DNA of 64,000 bases, from NCBI RefSeq assembly GCF_007097395.1, contig NZ_VKDC01000047.1, positions 1 to 64,000 of the forward strand. Reading direction: 5' to 3'. This document shows positions 9,971 through 20,583 of this stretch, piece by piece. The position numbers and the translations under genes were made by a program. The stretch is from Fulvivirga sp. M361 (GTDB lineage: Bacteria > Bacteroidota > Bacteroidia > Cytophagales > Cyclobacteriaceae). The notes beneath the pieces are model-generated. The model worked only from the letters and a program-made list of their open reading frames with translations, ran no database searches and had not been told where the DNA came from. Positions within the stretch are counted from its first letter, which is position 1, and each line of letters starts with the position of its first letter.

Positions 9971-9997
9971 AAGGCCATTTAATTTACTTATGGCCTT
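9971..9997. promoter_or_regulatory. Inverted repeat between divergent operons
   Basis: Perfect 8-bp arms AAGGCCAT/ATGGCCTT separated by 11 nt lie in the 137-bp divergent gap between the WD40 operon (minus) and the FAH-family gene (plus). It may be an operator controlling both directions. No regulator gene is adjacent. Confidence 0.35.
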
Positions 9998-10057
9998 AAG
10001 GGTTTACGTGATTTAAAACGTCAATAAAAAAGGTGTCACAAATCAACTTCATAAGAT

Positions 10058-10663
10058 ATGAAAATCATTGGTATAGGTGTTAACTACAATAAATCACCGG
10101 ATGAAAAAAAAGACATTCCGGATGACTTAATGATCTTTTCCAAACCAGAAACCGCACTGGCCTCAGGAAGTGTATTCCACTATCCGTCGTGCAGTGAAAA
10201 AGTTTTCTATGAAATGGAAATTGTCCTTAAACTGAACAAAACATTGAAAGAGGCAACGCTGGAGGAAGCCTTTAATTCATTTGATGAAATAGCCCTGGGT
10301 ATAGATTGGACGGCCAAAGATCTGCAAAGGGGGGCCAAAGAAAAAGGCTGGCCCTGGGTGTTCGCCAAAGGTTTTGACGAATCAGCTTTTTTATCGGACT
10401 GGATACCTGTAAGGGAATTTGAAAATGTACGTGATCTGGACCTTACCTTTAAAGTTAATGGTGAGATACGTCAACAGGGCAACACGCGTCAGATGATTGC
10501 AGCTTATGAGCATATCATTGCTTACGCATCACGCTTTATGACATTAGAACCCGGAGATATTATTATGTCTGGTACTCCTCCCACAGCCGGAGAAACCTTT
10601 AAGGGCGATCATGCAGAAGGATTTATTGGAAATACTAAATACCTGGATTTTAAAGTGGTTTGA
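10058..10663 (+). CDS. Fumarylacetoacetate hydrolase (FAH)-family protein, FAHD1/YcgM-like
   Basis: 201 residues, cytoplasmic. Metal-binding residues of the FAH fold are visible: the E-x-E pair in FYEMEIVLK (about 52-54), Asp in GIDWTAKD (about 83), and the conserved KGFD, VNGE-RQ and GDIIMSGTPP motifs. The short, single-domain form resembles FAHD1/YcgM, acylpyruvases and oxaloacetate decarboxylases. Related enzymes hydrolyse 2,4-diketo-3-deoxy acid sugars to pyruvate plus a 2- or 3-carbon acid, which would suit the neighbouring enolase-family cluster and the permease downstream (inference). The malate synthase gene follows after 72 bp. Confidence 0.88.
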   Translation: MKIIGIGVNYNKSPDEKKDIPDDLMIFSKPETALASGSVFHYPSCSEKVFYEMEIVLKLNKTLKEATLEEAFNSFDEIALGIDWTAKDLQRGAKEKGWPWVFAKGFDESAFLSDWIPVREFENVRDLDLTFKVNGEIRQQGNTRQMIAAYEHIIAYASRFMTLEPGDIIMSGTPPTAGETFKGDHAEGFIGNTKYLDFKVV

Positions 10664-10735
10664 GGGTTGAACAGTTGACACTCCAGTAATTCATCACAGA
10701 CCTAACAGGCCTAAGAATTTAACCAAAAAATATAA

Positions 10736-12331
10736 ATGAATACATCCAATGTAACTATTTCAGGACTTCTATTGCCTGGCTACGAAACTATACTCACAGA
10801 AGGTGCATTAAAGTTCGTCAGTCATATGCATGAAACATTTAATGCCCGGCGTGAAGCGCTGTTAGCTGCACGCGATGAACGTCAGAAAAGAATAGATCTT
10901 GGAGAGATGCCTGACTTTCTACCTGAAACGGAAAGCGTGAGGACGGGTGAATGGCAGGTCAATCCTTTACCGGATGACCTGCAAGATAGAAGAACTGAGA
11001 TTACGGGCCCTGTGGATCGAAAGATGGTGGTCAATGCGCTGAACTCAGGTGCCAAAGTATTCATGGCAGATTTTGAAGATGCAAATTCTCCCACCTGGAA
11101 AAATACCATCGATGGGCAGATCAACTTGTTCGATGCCATACGAAGACAAATAGATTTTACGGCTCCCAACGGTAAAGAATATAAGCTAAAAGAAGAAACA
11201 GCGGTGCTGAAAGTCAGGCCCCGGGGTTGGCATCTGGTAGAAAAGCATGTGCTGGTAGATGGAGTGCCGGTCTCTGCCTCAATTTTTGATTTTGGACTTT
11301 TCTTTTTTCATAATGCCAGGCAGTTAATAGCCAATGGATCAGGTCCCTATTTTTATCTTCCTAAAATGGAGAGTCACCTGGAGGCCAGGCTATGGAATGA
11401 AATTTTCAAAGAGGCCCAGCGGCTTCTTGATATTCCTTCCGGTACAGTCAAAGTCACCGTGCTCATAGAGACGATACTGGCAGCATTTGAAATGGAAGAG
11501 ATCATTTACGAGCTGCGTGAACATATGGCGGGGCTGAATGCAGGACGCTGGGATTATATATTCAGCATTGTAAAGAAATTCAGGAATCATCCTCAATACA
11601 CTCTACCTGATCGTGCGGAGGTTACCATGACGGTACCCTTTATGCGTTCGTATGCACAGTTGCTGGCCAAGACTTGCCATAAACGGGGAGCACATGCTAT
11701 GGGAGGAATGTCAGCCTTTATTCCAAGTCGTAGTGATGAAGAGGTGAACCGGACCGCTTTTGAAAAAGTAAAAGCAGACAAAAAATTAGAAGCTTCTACG
11801 GGTTATGATGGTACCTGGGTGGCACATCCCGACCTTGTGCCTGTCGCCATGGAGGAATTCAATGAATTTATAGGCACAGGAAAACATCAAAAAGAACAGC
11901 TGTTGGATGATGTTCAAATACAAGGAGAGGACCTTATTAATTTTTCTATTGAAGGAGCTAAGATCACAGAAGCCGGATTACGGATGAATATCAATGTGGG
12001 TATTTTGTATATCGAATCCTGGTTAATGGGAGTAGGAGCAGCTGCTTTATACAATCTTATGGAAGATGCTGCCACCGCTGAAATATCTCGCGCACAAGTT
12101 TGGCAGTGGCTTCATAACCCTTCCATCAAACTGGAAGATGGCAGGGCTATTGATGAGGCATTGTGTGACAATGTACAAAAAGAAGAGTTGGCAAAAATAA
12201 AGGATATGGTGGGCCAGGAGAGATATGAAAAAGGCCGGTTTCGGGAAGCTGCTGCTATTTTTGATCACCTGGTAAAGACCGAAGAATTTGTGGATTTTCT
12301 TACGCTAAAAGCTTACGATGCCATTGATTGA
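10736..12331 (+). CDS. aceB: Malate synthase A
   Basis: 531 residues, the usual length for the A isoform. It condenses glyoxylate with acetyl-CoA to malate in the cytoplasm. Recognisable conserved blocks are [13 protein letters not shown] (about 105), [21 protein letters not shown], the [14 protein letters not shown] run with metal/substrate residues, [13 protein letters not shown] and the C-terminal QWLHNPS. Isocitrate lyase, its usual glyoxylate-shunt partner, is not adjacent. Instead it is followed 33 bp later by an LctP-type permease. This suggests the glyoxylate here may come from imported glycolate or from acid-sugar breakdown (inference). Confidence 0.96.
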   Translation: MNTSNVTISGLLLPGYETILTEGALKFVSHMHETFNARREALLAARDERQKRIDLGEMPDFLPETESVRTGEWQVNPLPDDLQDRRTEITGPVDRKMVVNALNSGAKVFMADFEDANSPTWKNTIDGQINLFDAIRRQIDFTAPNGKEYKLKEETAVLKVRPRGWHLVEKHVLVDGVPVSASIFDFGLFFFHNARQLIANGSGPYFYLPKMESHLEARLWNEIFKEAQRLLDIPSGTVKVTVLIETILAAFEMEEIIYELREHMAGLNAGRWDYIFSIVKKFRNHPQYTLPDRAEVTMTVPFMRSYAQLLAKTCHKRGAHAMGGMSAFIPSRSDEEVNRTAFEKVKADKKLEASTGYDGTWVAHPDLVPVAMEEFNEFIGTGKHQKEQLLDDVQIQGEDLINFSIEGAKITEAGLRMNINVGILYIESWLMGVGAAALYNLMEDAATAEISRAQVWQWLHNPSIKLEDGRAIDEALCDNVQKEELAKIKDMVGQERYEKGRFREAAAIFDHLVKTEEFVDFLTLKAYDAID

Positions 12332-12364
12332 TATTAATCAACTGTTTATGAGTTCAATCTAACC

Positions 12365-14047
12365 ATGTCGTTATCTCTACAGGCTTTTTTTGCTGCGGTG
12401 CCTATACTATCCGGCGCTATTCTGATGGTAGGTTTTCGATGGCCTGCCAAGGTAGCTATGCCTTTAGTTTATCTGTTAGCCGTGATACTGGCTTTTTTTG
12501 CCTGGGAGATACCTTTTTTACACATTCTTGCGTCCACTTTTCAGGGTTTTTTTATCACTTTTGATATTATTTACATCATTTTCGGAGCCATTCTTTTGTT
12601 GAATGTGCTGAAATATTCAGGAGCGGTAAGTGTTATCAGATCAGGTTTTTCAGGAATAAGCAAAGACCGACGTGTTCAAATGGTGATCTGTGTTTGGCTA
12701 TTCGGTGCTTTTATTGAAGGTGCCGCAGGTTTTGGTACCCCTGCGGCTATTACTGCACCACTATTAGTGGCTTTAGGTTTTCCTGCTGCAGCTGCTGTAA
12801 TGCTGGGTATGATGGTGCAGAGTACACCTGTTACCTTTGGTTCGGCGGGTACCCCGGTGCTGGTAGGTGTAAAAGGTGGGCTTGAAAATCCTGATCTTAT
12901 GGCTACGCTGGCAGCTTCCGGGTGGACTTTTTCTGATTATATACAATGGGTGACTAATCATGCGGCACTGATGCATGCCATCACAGGAACACTGATGCCG
13001 TTATTTATGTGTGCCATGATGACCCGTTTTTTTGGTAAGAACAAGTCATGGAAGGAGGGTTTAGAACTATGGCCATTTGCCCTGTTTGCCGGAGCATCGT
13101 TTACTGTTCCATATTACCTGACCGGTATTTTTCTCGGACCGGAATTCCCTTCTTTGTTGGGATCATTGGTAGGCTTGGGTATTGTGACCAGTGCAGCAAA
13201 AAGAGGTTTCCTTATTCCTAAAAAGGTTTGGGATTTCCCTTCTGAAAAAGAATGGCCTTCTTCCTGGATGGGGAGCCTGAAAATGGATTTGAGTAAAGGG
13301 AATGATAGTATGAAACTCAGTAAGGCCTGGCTGCCGTATTTATTTGTGGCGCTTTTATTGGTACTGAGCCGGTTGAACCAATTGCCTCTTAAAGCCGCGC
13401 TCAACAGCCTGGCATTCCAATGGACTGACATTTTTGGTACGGGCATCGGCGCGTCGACTAAAATACTTTATTTACCAGGTACTATTTTGATGATAGTGGT
13501 GGTGGTGACCTACTTTCTGCACAATATGAAGCCTGTCCAATTTCGGGCTGCTTTCAAAGATTCTGCTAATGTGATCCTTGGTGCCGGTTTCGTTTTGATT
13601 TTTACCGTACCCATGGTACGAGTATATATTAATTCCGGAGTCAATGATCTTGGACTTTCCAGCATGCCGATTGCAATGGCTGAATGGGTAGCTGCTTCAG
13701 TGGGTAACATATGGCCCTTATTTGCTCCTTCGATAGGAGCTTTAGGAGCCTTTATAGCCGGCAGCAACACGGTAAGTAATTTAATGTTTTGTCTGTTTCA
13801 ATATGGAGTTGCTGAAAAGTTGAGTATTTCAAGCACCATAGTAGTTGCATTACAGGCAGTAGGTGCCGCAGCCGGAAATATGATCGCTATTCATAATGTA
13901 GTGGCTGCTTCGGCTACGGTAGGTCTAATGGGACAGGAAGGCGCAATACTTCGTAAAACTTTTTTGCCCACCCTATACTATGTGGTAGTAGTAGGTATTC
14001 TGGGCTATCTATCCATCTATGTTTTGCAGGTAACAGATCCTTTTTAG
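12365..14047 (+). CDS. lctP: L-lactate/glycolate permease, LctP family
   Basis: 560 residues, with about 13-14 hydrophobic segments across the whole length. Family-typical sequences are [16 protein letters not shown] (about 119-134), the [14 protein letters not shown] loop and the C-terminal [10 protein letters not shown] and [16 protein letters not shown] motifs. LctP/GlcA proteins import lactate or glycolate by proton symport. Its position directly after malate synthase favours glycolate/glyoxylate use, but lactate cannot be excluded; an FMN-dependent alpha-hydroxy-acid dehydrogenase lies elsewhere in the window at 49781. No terminator is obvious after it. Confidence 0.93.
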   Translation: MSLSLQAFFAAVPILSGAILMVGFRWPAKVAMPLVYLLAVILAFFAWEIPFLHILASTFQGFFITFDIIYIIFGAILLLNVLKYSGAVSVIRSGFSGISKDRRVQMVICVWLFGAFIEGAAGFGTPAAITAPLLVALGFPAAAAVMLGMMVQSTPVTFGSAGTPVLVGVKGGLENPDLMATLAASGWTFSDYIQWVTNHAALMHAITGTLMPLFMCAMMTRFFGKNKSWKEGLELWPFALFAGASFTVPYYLTGIFLGPEFPSLLGSLVGLGIVTSAAKRGFLIPKKVWDFPSEKEWPSSWMGSLKMDLSKGNDSMKLSKAWLPYLFVALLLVLSRLNQLPLKAALNSLAFQWTDIFGTGIGASTKILYLPGTILMIVVVVTYFLHNMKPVQFRAAFKDSANVILGAGFVLIFTVPMVRVYINSGVNDLGLSSMPIAMAEWVAASVGNIWPLFAPSIGALGAFIAGSNTVSNLMFCLFQYGVAEKLSISSTIVVALQAVGAAAGNMIAIHNVVAASATVGLMGQEGAILRKTFLPTLYYVVVVGILGYLSIYVLQVTDPF

Positions 14048-14447
14048 CTCACTCGGAGGTCTTTAGCTCTTAATCTGATCAAATCGGCTGAGATGAAAGG
14101 CTTTGCCTGAATTTTTATTTATAAGTAAGTAGTAAGATCAAACTATATTACTCTGACAGGTGAGGTGTCGGCTTTAGTAACTTTCTGTCTTTTCAGACTG
14201 TTTTGGTTCAAAGGTAAATTAGTGGAGGGGCTGAAGTTCAGGGATTTCTTACGCTTAAGATTTTCTTAAACATGAGTTATATCAAAAAAATGGCAAAGAT
14301 TCGTCATTGGAAATTTGATGTTGAAACGGCTTCTTTATTACTGTAAGGATATAGTCTGGCGAAAATATATGTTTTGTATATTTTTTTAAAGAAACCGTAG
14401 TTGTAATGTTCCTATTGATGTTCTGTTAATACATAAGCAATTTAGTT
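14048..14447. other. 400-bp intergenic region, probable promoter of beta-helix cluster
   Basis: No gene is seen. AT content rises toward the right. A near-match to the -7 box, TATGTTTT followed by G (14368-14376), lies 72 bp before the next start, but no clear TTG box stands 19-21 bp upstream of it. No repeat or tRNA is recognised. Confidence 0.35.
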
Positions 14448-16685
14448 ATGCGGCACTTTTTGTGGATAAGTATATGTACAATACCACTGTTGTGCTGGTC
14501 CCAGGAAAGCTATGTTGTGAATTCAATCAATTATTCCTACAAAACACTGACATCACCTACTGCTATAAGTAAAAATGCCATATCCGATGTGTCAATTCCC
14601 ATAGGATTTGATTTTACTTTTTATGATCAAAAGTATGACGAGGTTTATAGTAATATAAATGGGTATATTACTTTTCTGGAGTTACAAGGGGACAGTGATT
14701 TTGGAGGGCTGTCTATTCCTGGCAATGATATACCCAATGGGTTTATTGCCGGAAACTGGTCATTTTTGGCACCTTCCCAGGGTAGTTCAATTACTTATCA
14801 AACTATGGGAGAAGCTCCTGAAAGAGTCTTTATTATAGCACATGAAAACTTCTCCTTATCTGGTAATAACCTGGCTAACTCTCGTTTTCAAATACAACTT
14901 TTCGAAGGTTTAAACACGATTGAAATACATTGTGAAAACTGCACCAATAGTGGAAGTCCACAAACCCAGGGGATTGAAAATCAATTTGGTACAGAAGGTA
15001 TTACCTATCCCGGAAGAAACCGTAATGTTTATAATTTATGGAATGAAGGTGTCATCTTTGTACCAATAAGGGCCTTGCCAGGCTTAAATGAGATAACACT
15101 TTCCTGGCAGAATATCTTTAATAAAGCAGGGTATACTTTACAAAGGTCGGTGGATGGTAATAATTATACTACGATTGCGACACTCTCTCCCAGCCAGACT
15201 TCTTTTAACGACACGGCTTTAGATTCAGATACTGAATACTATTACCGGTTGATGATCCCCCGCACAGAAGGTACCAGGCAAATTGATATAGTATCAGGTA
15301 CTACACCGAACATACCTACGGGTTTATCGGCTGCGGTAAACGGAGCTATTGAAATTGAACTGAGATGGGTGGATGATTCAAATACAGAAGACGGGTATGT
15401 GATTGAGAGGTCTTTGCCAGATGAAGATGGCTTTGAGATCATAGCTTCCATACCTGCTAATTCCGAAAGTTATGTTGATAAATCGCTTAACTCGGAGACC
15501 ACATATGATTATCGTATATCAACATTTAATGCAAGAGGCACTTCTCCTGTTTCCAAACTGGCATCTGCTACCACCAGGGCTCGATCGTTGTATTTTGTGG
15601 ATAAGGATGCCACCGGAAGGAATAATGGAAAATCGTGGACCGATGCGTTTACAGATTTAAGTGCTGCTCTAAAGGTAATTGGCGATGGTGCTGATATCTG
15701 GATAGCCGATGGCACCTATAAGCCCGGTGGCATTGCTCCTATCGAAACCTCCTCTTTTGAAATTAATGTAGCTGGTCTGAGGATTTACGGCGGCTTTAAT
15801 GGAACTGAAGAGAAGCTGGAGGATCGGAAAGTAGAAATATATACGACCATACTAAGTGGAGATATAGGAATAATTGATGATCGATCGGACAACATTGATC
15901 AGATCATTTATTATTCGAACTCTTCTAATTTTTTACAGGTATTTGACCTTACCATAGAAGATGCTGATTCAGATACGGCAAAGGGAGGTGGATTGCAAAG
16001 TGTTGGTAAAGTGAGACTTGAAAATGTAACATTTAAAAATAACAGTGCTTCCAACGGTGGTGCCCTTTATGCCTTTGAAGATACTTACCTATCTGGTTGT
16101 ATATTTAAAAATAACAGTGCGGTAGGTAGTAGCCATGGTTATGGAGGAGCCATATATTATAATGGCACAGAGCATTCGAAAGTATGGATCAATAATTCTG
16201 AATTCACAAATAACGAGGCAATGCTTTTTGGCGGTGCCATTGCAACAGCTAATCGCAGATCAGGATTAAGTACTATCAGTATGAATGATGTTTATGTCTC
16301 AGAAAACGAGGCAAGCTATGGCGGAGGTATCTTTTTTCAGGATGTTAATGCGTTTGTGTCGAATACTATCATCAGCGATAATATGGCTTCTGCATCTGAC
16401 GGGTTTGGAGGAGGAGGAGGGTTATTTATATATCACAGTACCGTGACTATAGATAGTGCCACGATCTCAGGAAACCATACGGCAGCTACCGGGGGAGGAT
16501 TATACGTGGAACGTTCTTCTGAATTAAAGATGAACCGGGTGATCATTGTTAATAATCTGGCAAGTACTGATGGTGCCGGCCTTTGCCTTGAATATGTGAA
16601 TGATCTATCCAATGATCAGGTGCAAATTGTGAATACAGTAATAGCTGATAATGAAGGTATGGGGGCTTGCCATGAAGATATGTAG
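14448..16685 (+). CDS. Fibronectin III/right-handed beta-helix surface protein, C-terminally truncated paralog
   Basis: 745 residues: signal peptide (1-18), an N-terminal beta-sandwich (about 20-205), two fibronectin type III-like domains (near 215 and 303) and a parallel beta-helix beginning at YFVDKDATG (about 381) with repeated NNSA..GGALY turns. It matches the 1140-residue paralog at 17156 domain by domain up to the end of the helix (IVNTVIADN). It then stops after MGACHEDM, with no anchor-Q region, no cadherin-like Ig domains and no T9SS sorting domain. Without that signal it may be retained in the periplasm. It is a truncated copy, either decayed or a donor for recombination; the following 470 bp do not restore the missing part in any frame. 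Confidence 0.8.
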   Translation: MRHFLWISICTIPLLCWSQESYVVNSINYSYKTLTSPTAISKNAISDVSIPIGFDFTFYDQKYDEVYSNINGYITFLELQGDSDFGGLSIPGNDIPNGFIAGNWSFLAPSQGSSITYQTMGEAPERVFIIAHENFSLSGNNLANSRFQIQLFEGLNTIEIHCENCTNSGSPQTQGIENQFGTEGITYPGRNRNVYNLWNEGVIFVPIRALPGLNEITLSWQNIFNKAGYTLQRSVDGNNYTTIATLSPSQTSFNDTALDSDTEYYYRLMIPRTEGTRQIDIVSGTTPNIPTGLSAAVNGAIEIELRWVDDSNTEDGYVIERSLPDEDGFEIIASIPANSESYVDKSLNSETTYDYRISTFNARGTSPVSKLASATTRARSLYFVDKDATGRNNGKSWTDAFTDLSAALKVIGDGADIWIADGTYKPGGIAPIETSSFEINVAGLRIYGGFNGTEEKLEDRKVEIYTTILSGDIGIIDDRSDNIDQIIYYSNSSNFLQVFDLTIEDADSDTAKGGGLQSVGKVRLENVTFKNNSASNGGALYAFEDTYLSGCIFKNNSAVGSSHGYGGAIYYNGTEHSKVWINNSEFTNNEAMLFGGAIATANRRSGLSTISMNDVYVSENEASYGGGIFFQDVNAFVSNTIISDNMASASDGFGGGGGLFIYHSTVTIDSATISGNHTAATGGGLYVERSSELKMNRVIIVNNLASTDGAGLCLEYVNDLSNDQVQIVNTVIADNEGMGACHEDM

Positions 16686-17155
16686 GAAGAGATTTACTAT
16701 CCCGATGAATAACACGGACTCACCGAGCCCTGGTTTCAATGTAATTTTTAGTGTTGTACTAAAAAATGACAGATGAATCAGGCTATTCATGATGGTGATA
16801 ATCACATCCACAGTTTTGCAAATCTCGTTTTTCCTTTAGGTCAGAGATGATCGATCTTAAACAGTCTACAGAAGGTCTGTCTGCCAGGGCTTAATTTTAA
16901 GTTTCCCGATTCTTACAGTTTCAGGAAATAGTTAACGATGAACATTCTCCTAGAGGTGACAACTTTCAATTAAAATGATCATACATGCCCCTTTTTGGAC
17001 TAGCCATCTGATTTACAGGGATTAGTAAAAAATGACCAACCTTGGTCATTGACGTTAGCGTGTATAACCATTTGCTTTGTATTTATACCATTTTTTAAGC
17101 GTGCCGTTGTCATGAGCGGATTTTTTTAACAAATGCACCCAATTATCATCAGGTT
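16686..17155. other. 470-bp spacer between beta-helix paralogs
   Basis: No gene is supported. I looked for the missing C-terminal motifs of the upstream truncated paralog (AFEFN, DQRGLP, YPNP) and did not find them. The right part carries a perfect inverted repeat (17031-17050) and a promoter-like pair of boxes. Confidence 0.5.
17031..17079 (+). promoter_or_regulatory. Putative promoter with overlapping operator palindrome
   Basis: A perfect inverted repeat (arms AATGACCAA/TTGGTCATT, 2-bp centre, 17031-17050) ends on a TTG box at 17049-17051. A near-consensus -7 element TTGCTTTG (17072-17079; consensus TAnnTTTG) follows after 20 nt. The spacing fits the Bacteroidota -33/-7 promoter. The palindrome would let a dimeric regulator cover the -33 box of the 1140-residue beta-helix gene. 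Confidence 0.35.
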
Positions 17156-20100
17156 ATGAAGTATTTTTTATGGATAGGCTTATGGATCTATCCCTTACTA
17201 TGTTGGTCTCAAGAAGACTATATAATCGCAACTGCTCCGTTTTCTTATAAATCATTGACTTCTGCGAATGCGATTAATTTAACCCGTGGTGATGTGAAAG
17301 GCCCGATCCCTATTGGATTTACCTTTAATTTTTATGGAGAAAACTATACGGAGGTTTACATTGGCAGTGCTGGATTCATCACGTTTTTACCCTACCAGAA
17401 AGATGGATGTTGTGAAGGACAGACCATTCCCAACCCATCAAGTCCTAATGGTTTGATAGCAGGGTATTGGGAGGATTACGTGCCTGAAAGAGGAGGATCT
17501 ATTTCTTATCAAACCTTAGGAAATGCTCCCAACAGGATTTTTGTAGTGCAATATGCTGACATCAAACACAACTATGGACAAAATCCGGAAGTAAGCTTTC
17601 AGATACAATTATTTGAAGGAGCGAATACCATTGAAATACATTGCCTTGATTGTACGTCCGATGGTGATGAACATACACAAGGAATTGAAAGCCAGTCTGG
17701 TAATGAGGCTGCTGTGCGGGATGGAAGAAGCGCTGCTGATTTTAGCGTTGTAAATGGTGCAGACATTTTTGCCAGGTTTAATGTACAATCAAATAGCAAT
17801 GAAATTACACTTTCCTGGCCCGGTTTTCCCCAAGCAACGGGCTATACACTACAACGATTTGATGGCGGCACCCCGGTTGATATTGCAACGCTTTCGGCCA
17901 GTGAAACTTCTTTTACTGATAGCCAGTTATCCCCGGATACTAACTATGATTACCGGTTACAGGTGTCTTTGCCCGGGGAAGAGCTAATAGAATTTAACTT
18001 TACAGCAAGTACAATATCCAGCTTACCTGGTGACTTTAGGGGAGTGGTGAGTAGTCCAATAGAAGTTCAACTTAGCTGGACGGATAATTCTTCATCAGAA
18101 GATGGTTATATCATCGAACGGTCATTGACATCAGGTACCGGATTTGTCGAAATTGCCAGGGTTGGTGCAAATGAAGACGAATATGATGACAGATCACTGA
18201 CCAGCGAAACAACTTATTTTTACCGTATATCAGCCTATAATTCAACCAATACGAGTGAATTCACTGCCGAGGTGATGATCACTACACCGGGTCGGTCGCG
18301 GTATTTTGTAGATGCGGATGCAGAGGGGGGTAACGACGGAAGTTCATGGGAAAATGCCTTTGCAAACCTCTATGATGTTCTGGCCATTGCAGAAGATGGC
18401 GCTGAAGTGTGGGTTGCCGAAGGAATATACAAACCGGAACCAAAACCCAGATCTCGTTCTGCACGCTTTGACATCTCTCAGGCAGGTTTATCCATTTATG
18501 GTGGGTTTGCAGGAGATGAAAGTAGTATTTCAGCACGAAACATACAAGCCCATCCTACCATATTAAGTGGGGATATTGGAGAAATAGGAACCACATCGGA
18601 TAATGTTTATCAGTTAATTAGCAATACTTCAGAAGATAATTCACTTCACCTGAATGGTTTGACAATACGTGATGTCAGAGGGGGTGGGGCAAGGTCAGGC
18701 GGAGGTATGTATAGCCGAGGTCATATTAGGTTGCATAATGTTATTTTTGAAAACAACCAAGCTTCAACAGGTGGCGCTCTTTACGTGAACAGCGGTGTGG
18801 AACTAATCAACTGTACTTTTAAAAATAACAGTACAACCAATACATATGGGCGAGGAGATGGAGGTGGAGCGGTGTACCTGAGGATGCAGCCTGATGAAAA
18901 TGAAGACATTTATATCAAGGATTCAAGATTTATCGATAATGACTCTGATTATTATGGTGGTGCTCTTTATATCGATGTAAAGAGCAATTACACACCAAAG
19001 GTGAGTTTTAATCAGGTTGAAATACGAGGTAACACTGGAGGGTGGCATGTTGGTGGCCTGTACATTGAAGGTAATTGCGAAGTGGATATAACAAGTTCTA
19101 CCATCAGTGAGAATTTGGCTGATCGCCTGGGAGGAGGCGCGTGGATCAGAAATGATGGTAGCCTTAGTATCAGTAATTCTACGATTTCAGGCAATACGAG
19201 TCGCTTTAGTGGTGCGGGATTAGCTTTAAACATAGGTGGTAATGCTTCCTTAAATCATGTCACTGTTTTTAACAATAAAATAACCGGAAATGGTGATTGG
19301 GAAGGTGGAGGAATTTTGAATTATACTCCCTTGACCTTAAAAAACTGTATTGTGGCAGGTAACAAAGGTGTCAATTCAATAAATGACGATATCAGTGGAA
19401 ATAATGACGGGCAGTTTATCAGTTTAGGCAATAATATCATAGGGGATATCGGTTTACAACCCTTTGATGCTAATACTATCGGAGACGTTTATGGGGATAC
19501 GGAAGGAACCAGTGAGGCCAATGAAGGTGCTGTCAGGGTCACCGATGCACCGGTTGACCCGGGATTAGAAGACCTGGCAGAAAATGGTGGGTTTACACTT
19601 ACCCATGCATTGAAAAGTGATAGCCGGGCGCGTAACGGAGGTGCTCCTTCTGATTTGTCAGCTGATCAACGGGGATTACCTCACGTCGGACTTCCTGATA
19701 TTGGGGCTTTTGAGTTTAATGCACCCCCGTTTTTAGCGGACGGTATTCCGGATCAATTTGCTGCACGTTTACAGGATTTTTCTTTCACCATTCCTGAGGG
19801 AGCTTTTAATACCGGAGACGAAGGAGATGTATTTACATATACCGCTGTATTGACGGATGATACCGACCTTCCGGCCTGGCTCACGTTGGATGGGACTACC
19901 GGACAATTTACAGGAGTTCCAACAGAAGATGATGTTACTGTGGTGGTGAAAGTGACCGCTCAAGATAGACAAGATATCACCATTACGGATGAGTTTGAAA
20001 TTAGCGTGATCAATGGTCCTGCCGTGGATAATATCATACCGGATCAGGTAGCCTTTCAACTTCAGGAATTTTCATTTATTGTTCCTGCTAATTCGTTTAG

Positions 20101-20578
20101 TCCCGGAAATGAAGGGGATGTAATTACCTATAGCGCTACACTAAGTGATAATGCTCCTCTACCGGCATGGCTTACATTTGATGCTGATACACGGCAGTTT
20201 TCAGGCACACCTACGCTTACCGATATATCGGCCATAGTAATAAAGGTGGTAGCCACCGATCAACGGGGGTTTTTCATTTCGGATGAATTTGAGATCTCAA
20301 TTAACATTATTACCCGTGTGGATGAGGTGAACAATACTCAGTTGCATCTTTATCCTAATCCAGTGACAGATGTCCTTCATGTTTACCTGCCCGGAGAGGT
20401 TTCCGAAGAAGTACAAGTGAAGGTCTCAACACTCAATGGTCTGCTTTTACTTCACCATACCTTGACCAATCAGACCGGGGAATTGACACTTTCAACCTCC
20501 AGCCTCAAACCAGGCATATATGTAGTAGAACTATCTTCCAAAACCAATATCTACCAGAACAAAATCATCAAAGAGTAA
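17156..20578 (+). CDS. T9SS-exported fibronectin III/right-handed beta-helix/cadherin-like surface protein
   Basis: 1140 residues. Order: signal peptide (1-19, LLCWSQ); N-terminal beta-sandwich (to about 205); two fibronectin III-like domains (near 214 and 304, both with LSW and ER..); right-handed beta-helix starting at YFVDADAEG (about 380); choice-of-anchor Q-like region ending GLPDIGAFEFN (about 825-850); two cadherin-like putative Ig domains (near 861 and 959, each with PAWLTFD or PAWLTLD and a TG..F.G.P turn); T9SS type A sorting domain from YPNPV (about 1064) to KIIKE. It is predicted to be surface-attached. Polysaccharide lyase or binding function is possible for the helix, but I see no catalytic site. 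The lipoprotein gene at 20584 starts 5 bp later. Confidence 0.9.
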   Translation: MKYFLWIGLWIYPLLCWSQEDYIIATAPFSYKSLTSANAINLTRGDVKGPIPIGFTFNFYGENYTEVYIGSAGFITFLPYQKDGCCEGQTIPNPSSPNGLIAGYWEDYVPERGGSISYQTLGNAPNRIFVVQYADIKHNYGQNPEVSFQIQLFEGANTIEIHCLDCTSDGDEHTQGIESQSGNEAAVRDGRSAADFSVVNGADIFARFNVQSNSNEITLSWPGFPQATGYTLQRFDGGTPVDIATLSASETSFTDSQLSPDTNYDYRLQVSLPGEELIEFNFTASTISSLPGDFRGVVSSPIEVQLSWTDNSSSEDGYIIERSLTSGTGFVEIARVGANEDEYDDRSLTSETTYFYRISAYNSTNTSEFTAEVMITTPGRSRYFVDADAEGGNDGSSWENAFANLYDVLAIAEDGAEVWVAEGIYKPEPKPRSRSARFDISQAGLSIYGGFAGDESSISARNIQAHPTILSGDIGEIGTTSDNVYQLISNTSEDNSLHLNGLTIRDVRGGGARSGGGMYSRGHIRLHNVIFENNQASTGGALYVNSGVELINCTFKNNSTTNTYGRGDGGGAVYLRMQPDENEDIYIKDSRFIDNDSDYYGGALYIDVKSNYTPKVSFNQVEIRGNTGGWHVGGLYIEGNCEVDITSSTISENLADRLGGGAWIRNDGSLSISNSTISGNTSRFSGAGLALNIGGNASLNHVTVFNNKITGNGDWEGGGILNYTPLTLKNCIVAGNKGVNSINDDISGNNDGQFISLGNNIIGDIGLQPFDANTIGDVYGDTEGTSEANEGAVRVTDAPVDPGLEDLAENGGFTLTHALKSDSRARNGGAPSDLSADQRGLPHVGLPDIGAFEFNAPPFLADGIPDQFAARLQDFSFTIPEGAFNTGDEGDVFTYTAVLTDDTDLPAWLTLDGTTGQFTGVPTEDDVTVVVKVTAQDRQDITITDEFEISVINGPAVDNIIPDQVAFQLQEFSFIVPANSFSPGNEGDVITYSATLSDNAPLPAWLTFDADTRQFSGTPTLTDISAIVIKVVATDQRGFFISDEFEISINIITRVDEVNNTQLHLYPNPVTDVLHVYLPGEVSEEVQVKVSTLNGLLLLHHTLTNQTGELTLSTSSLKPGIYVVELSSKTNIYQNKIIKE

Positions 20579-20583
20579 AAGAT

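Noticed and set aside
16671-16775. Alternative frame continuing the truncated beta-helix gene
   Set aside because: A short shifted frame exists (starting near 16671) but it has none of the expected anchor-Q, Ig or T9SS motifs, so a frameshift does not explain the truncation.
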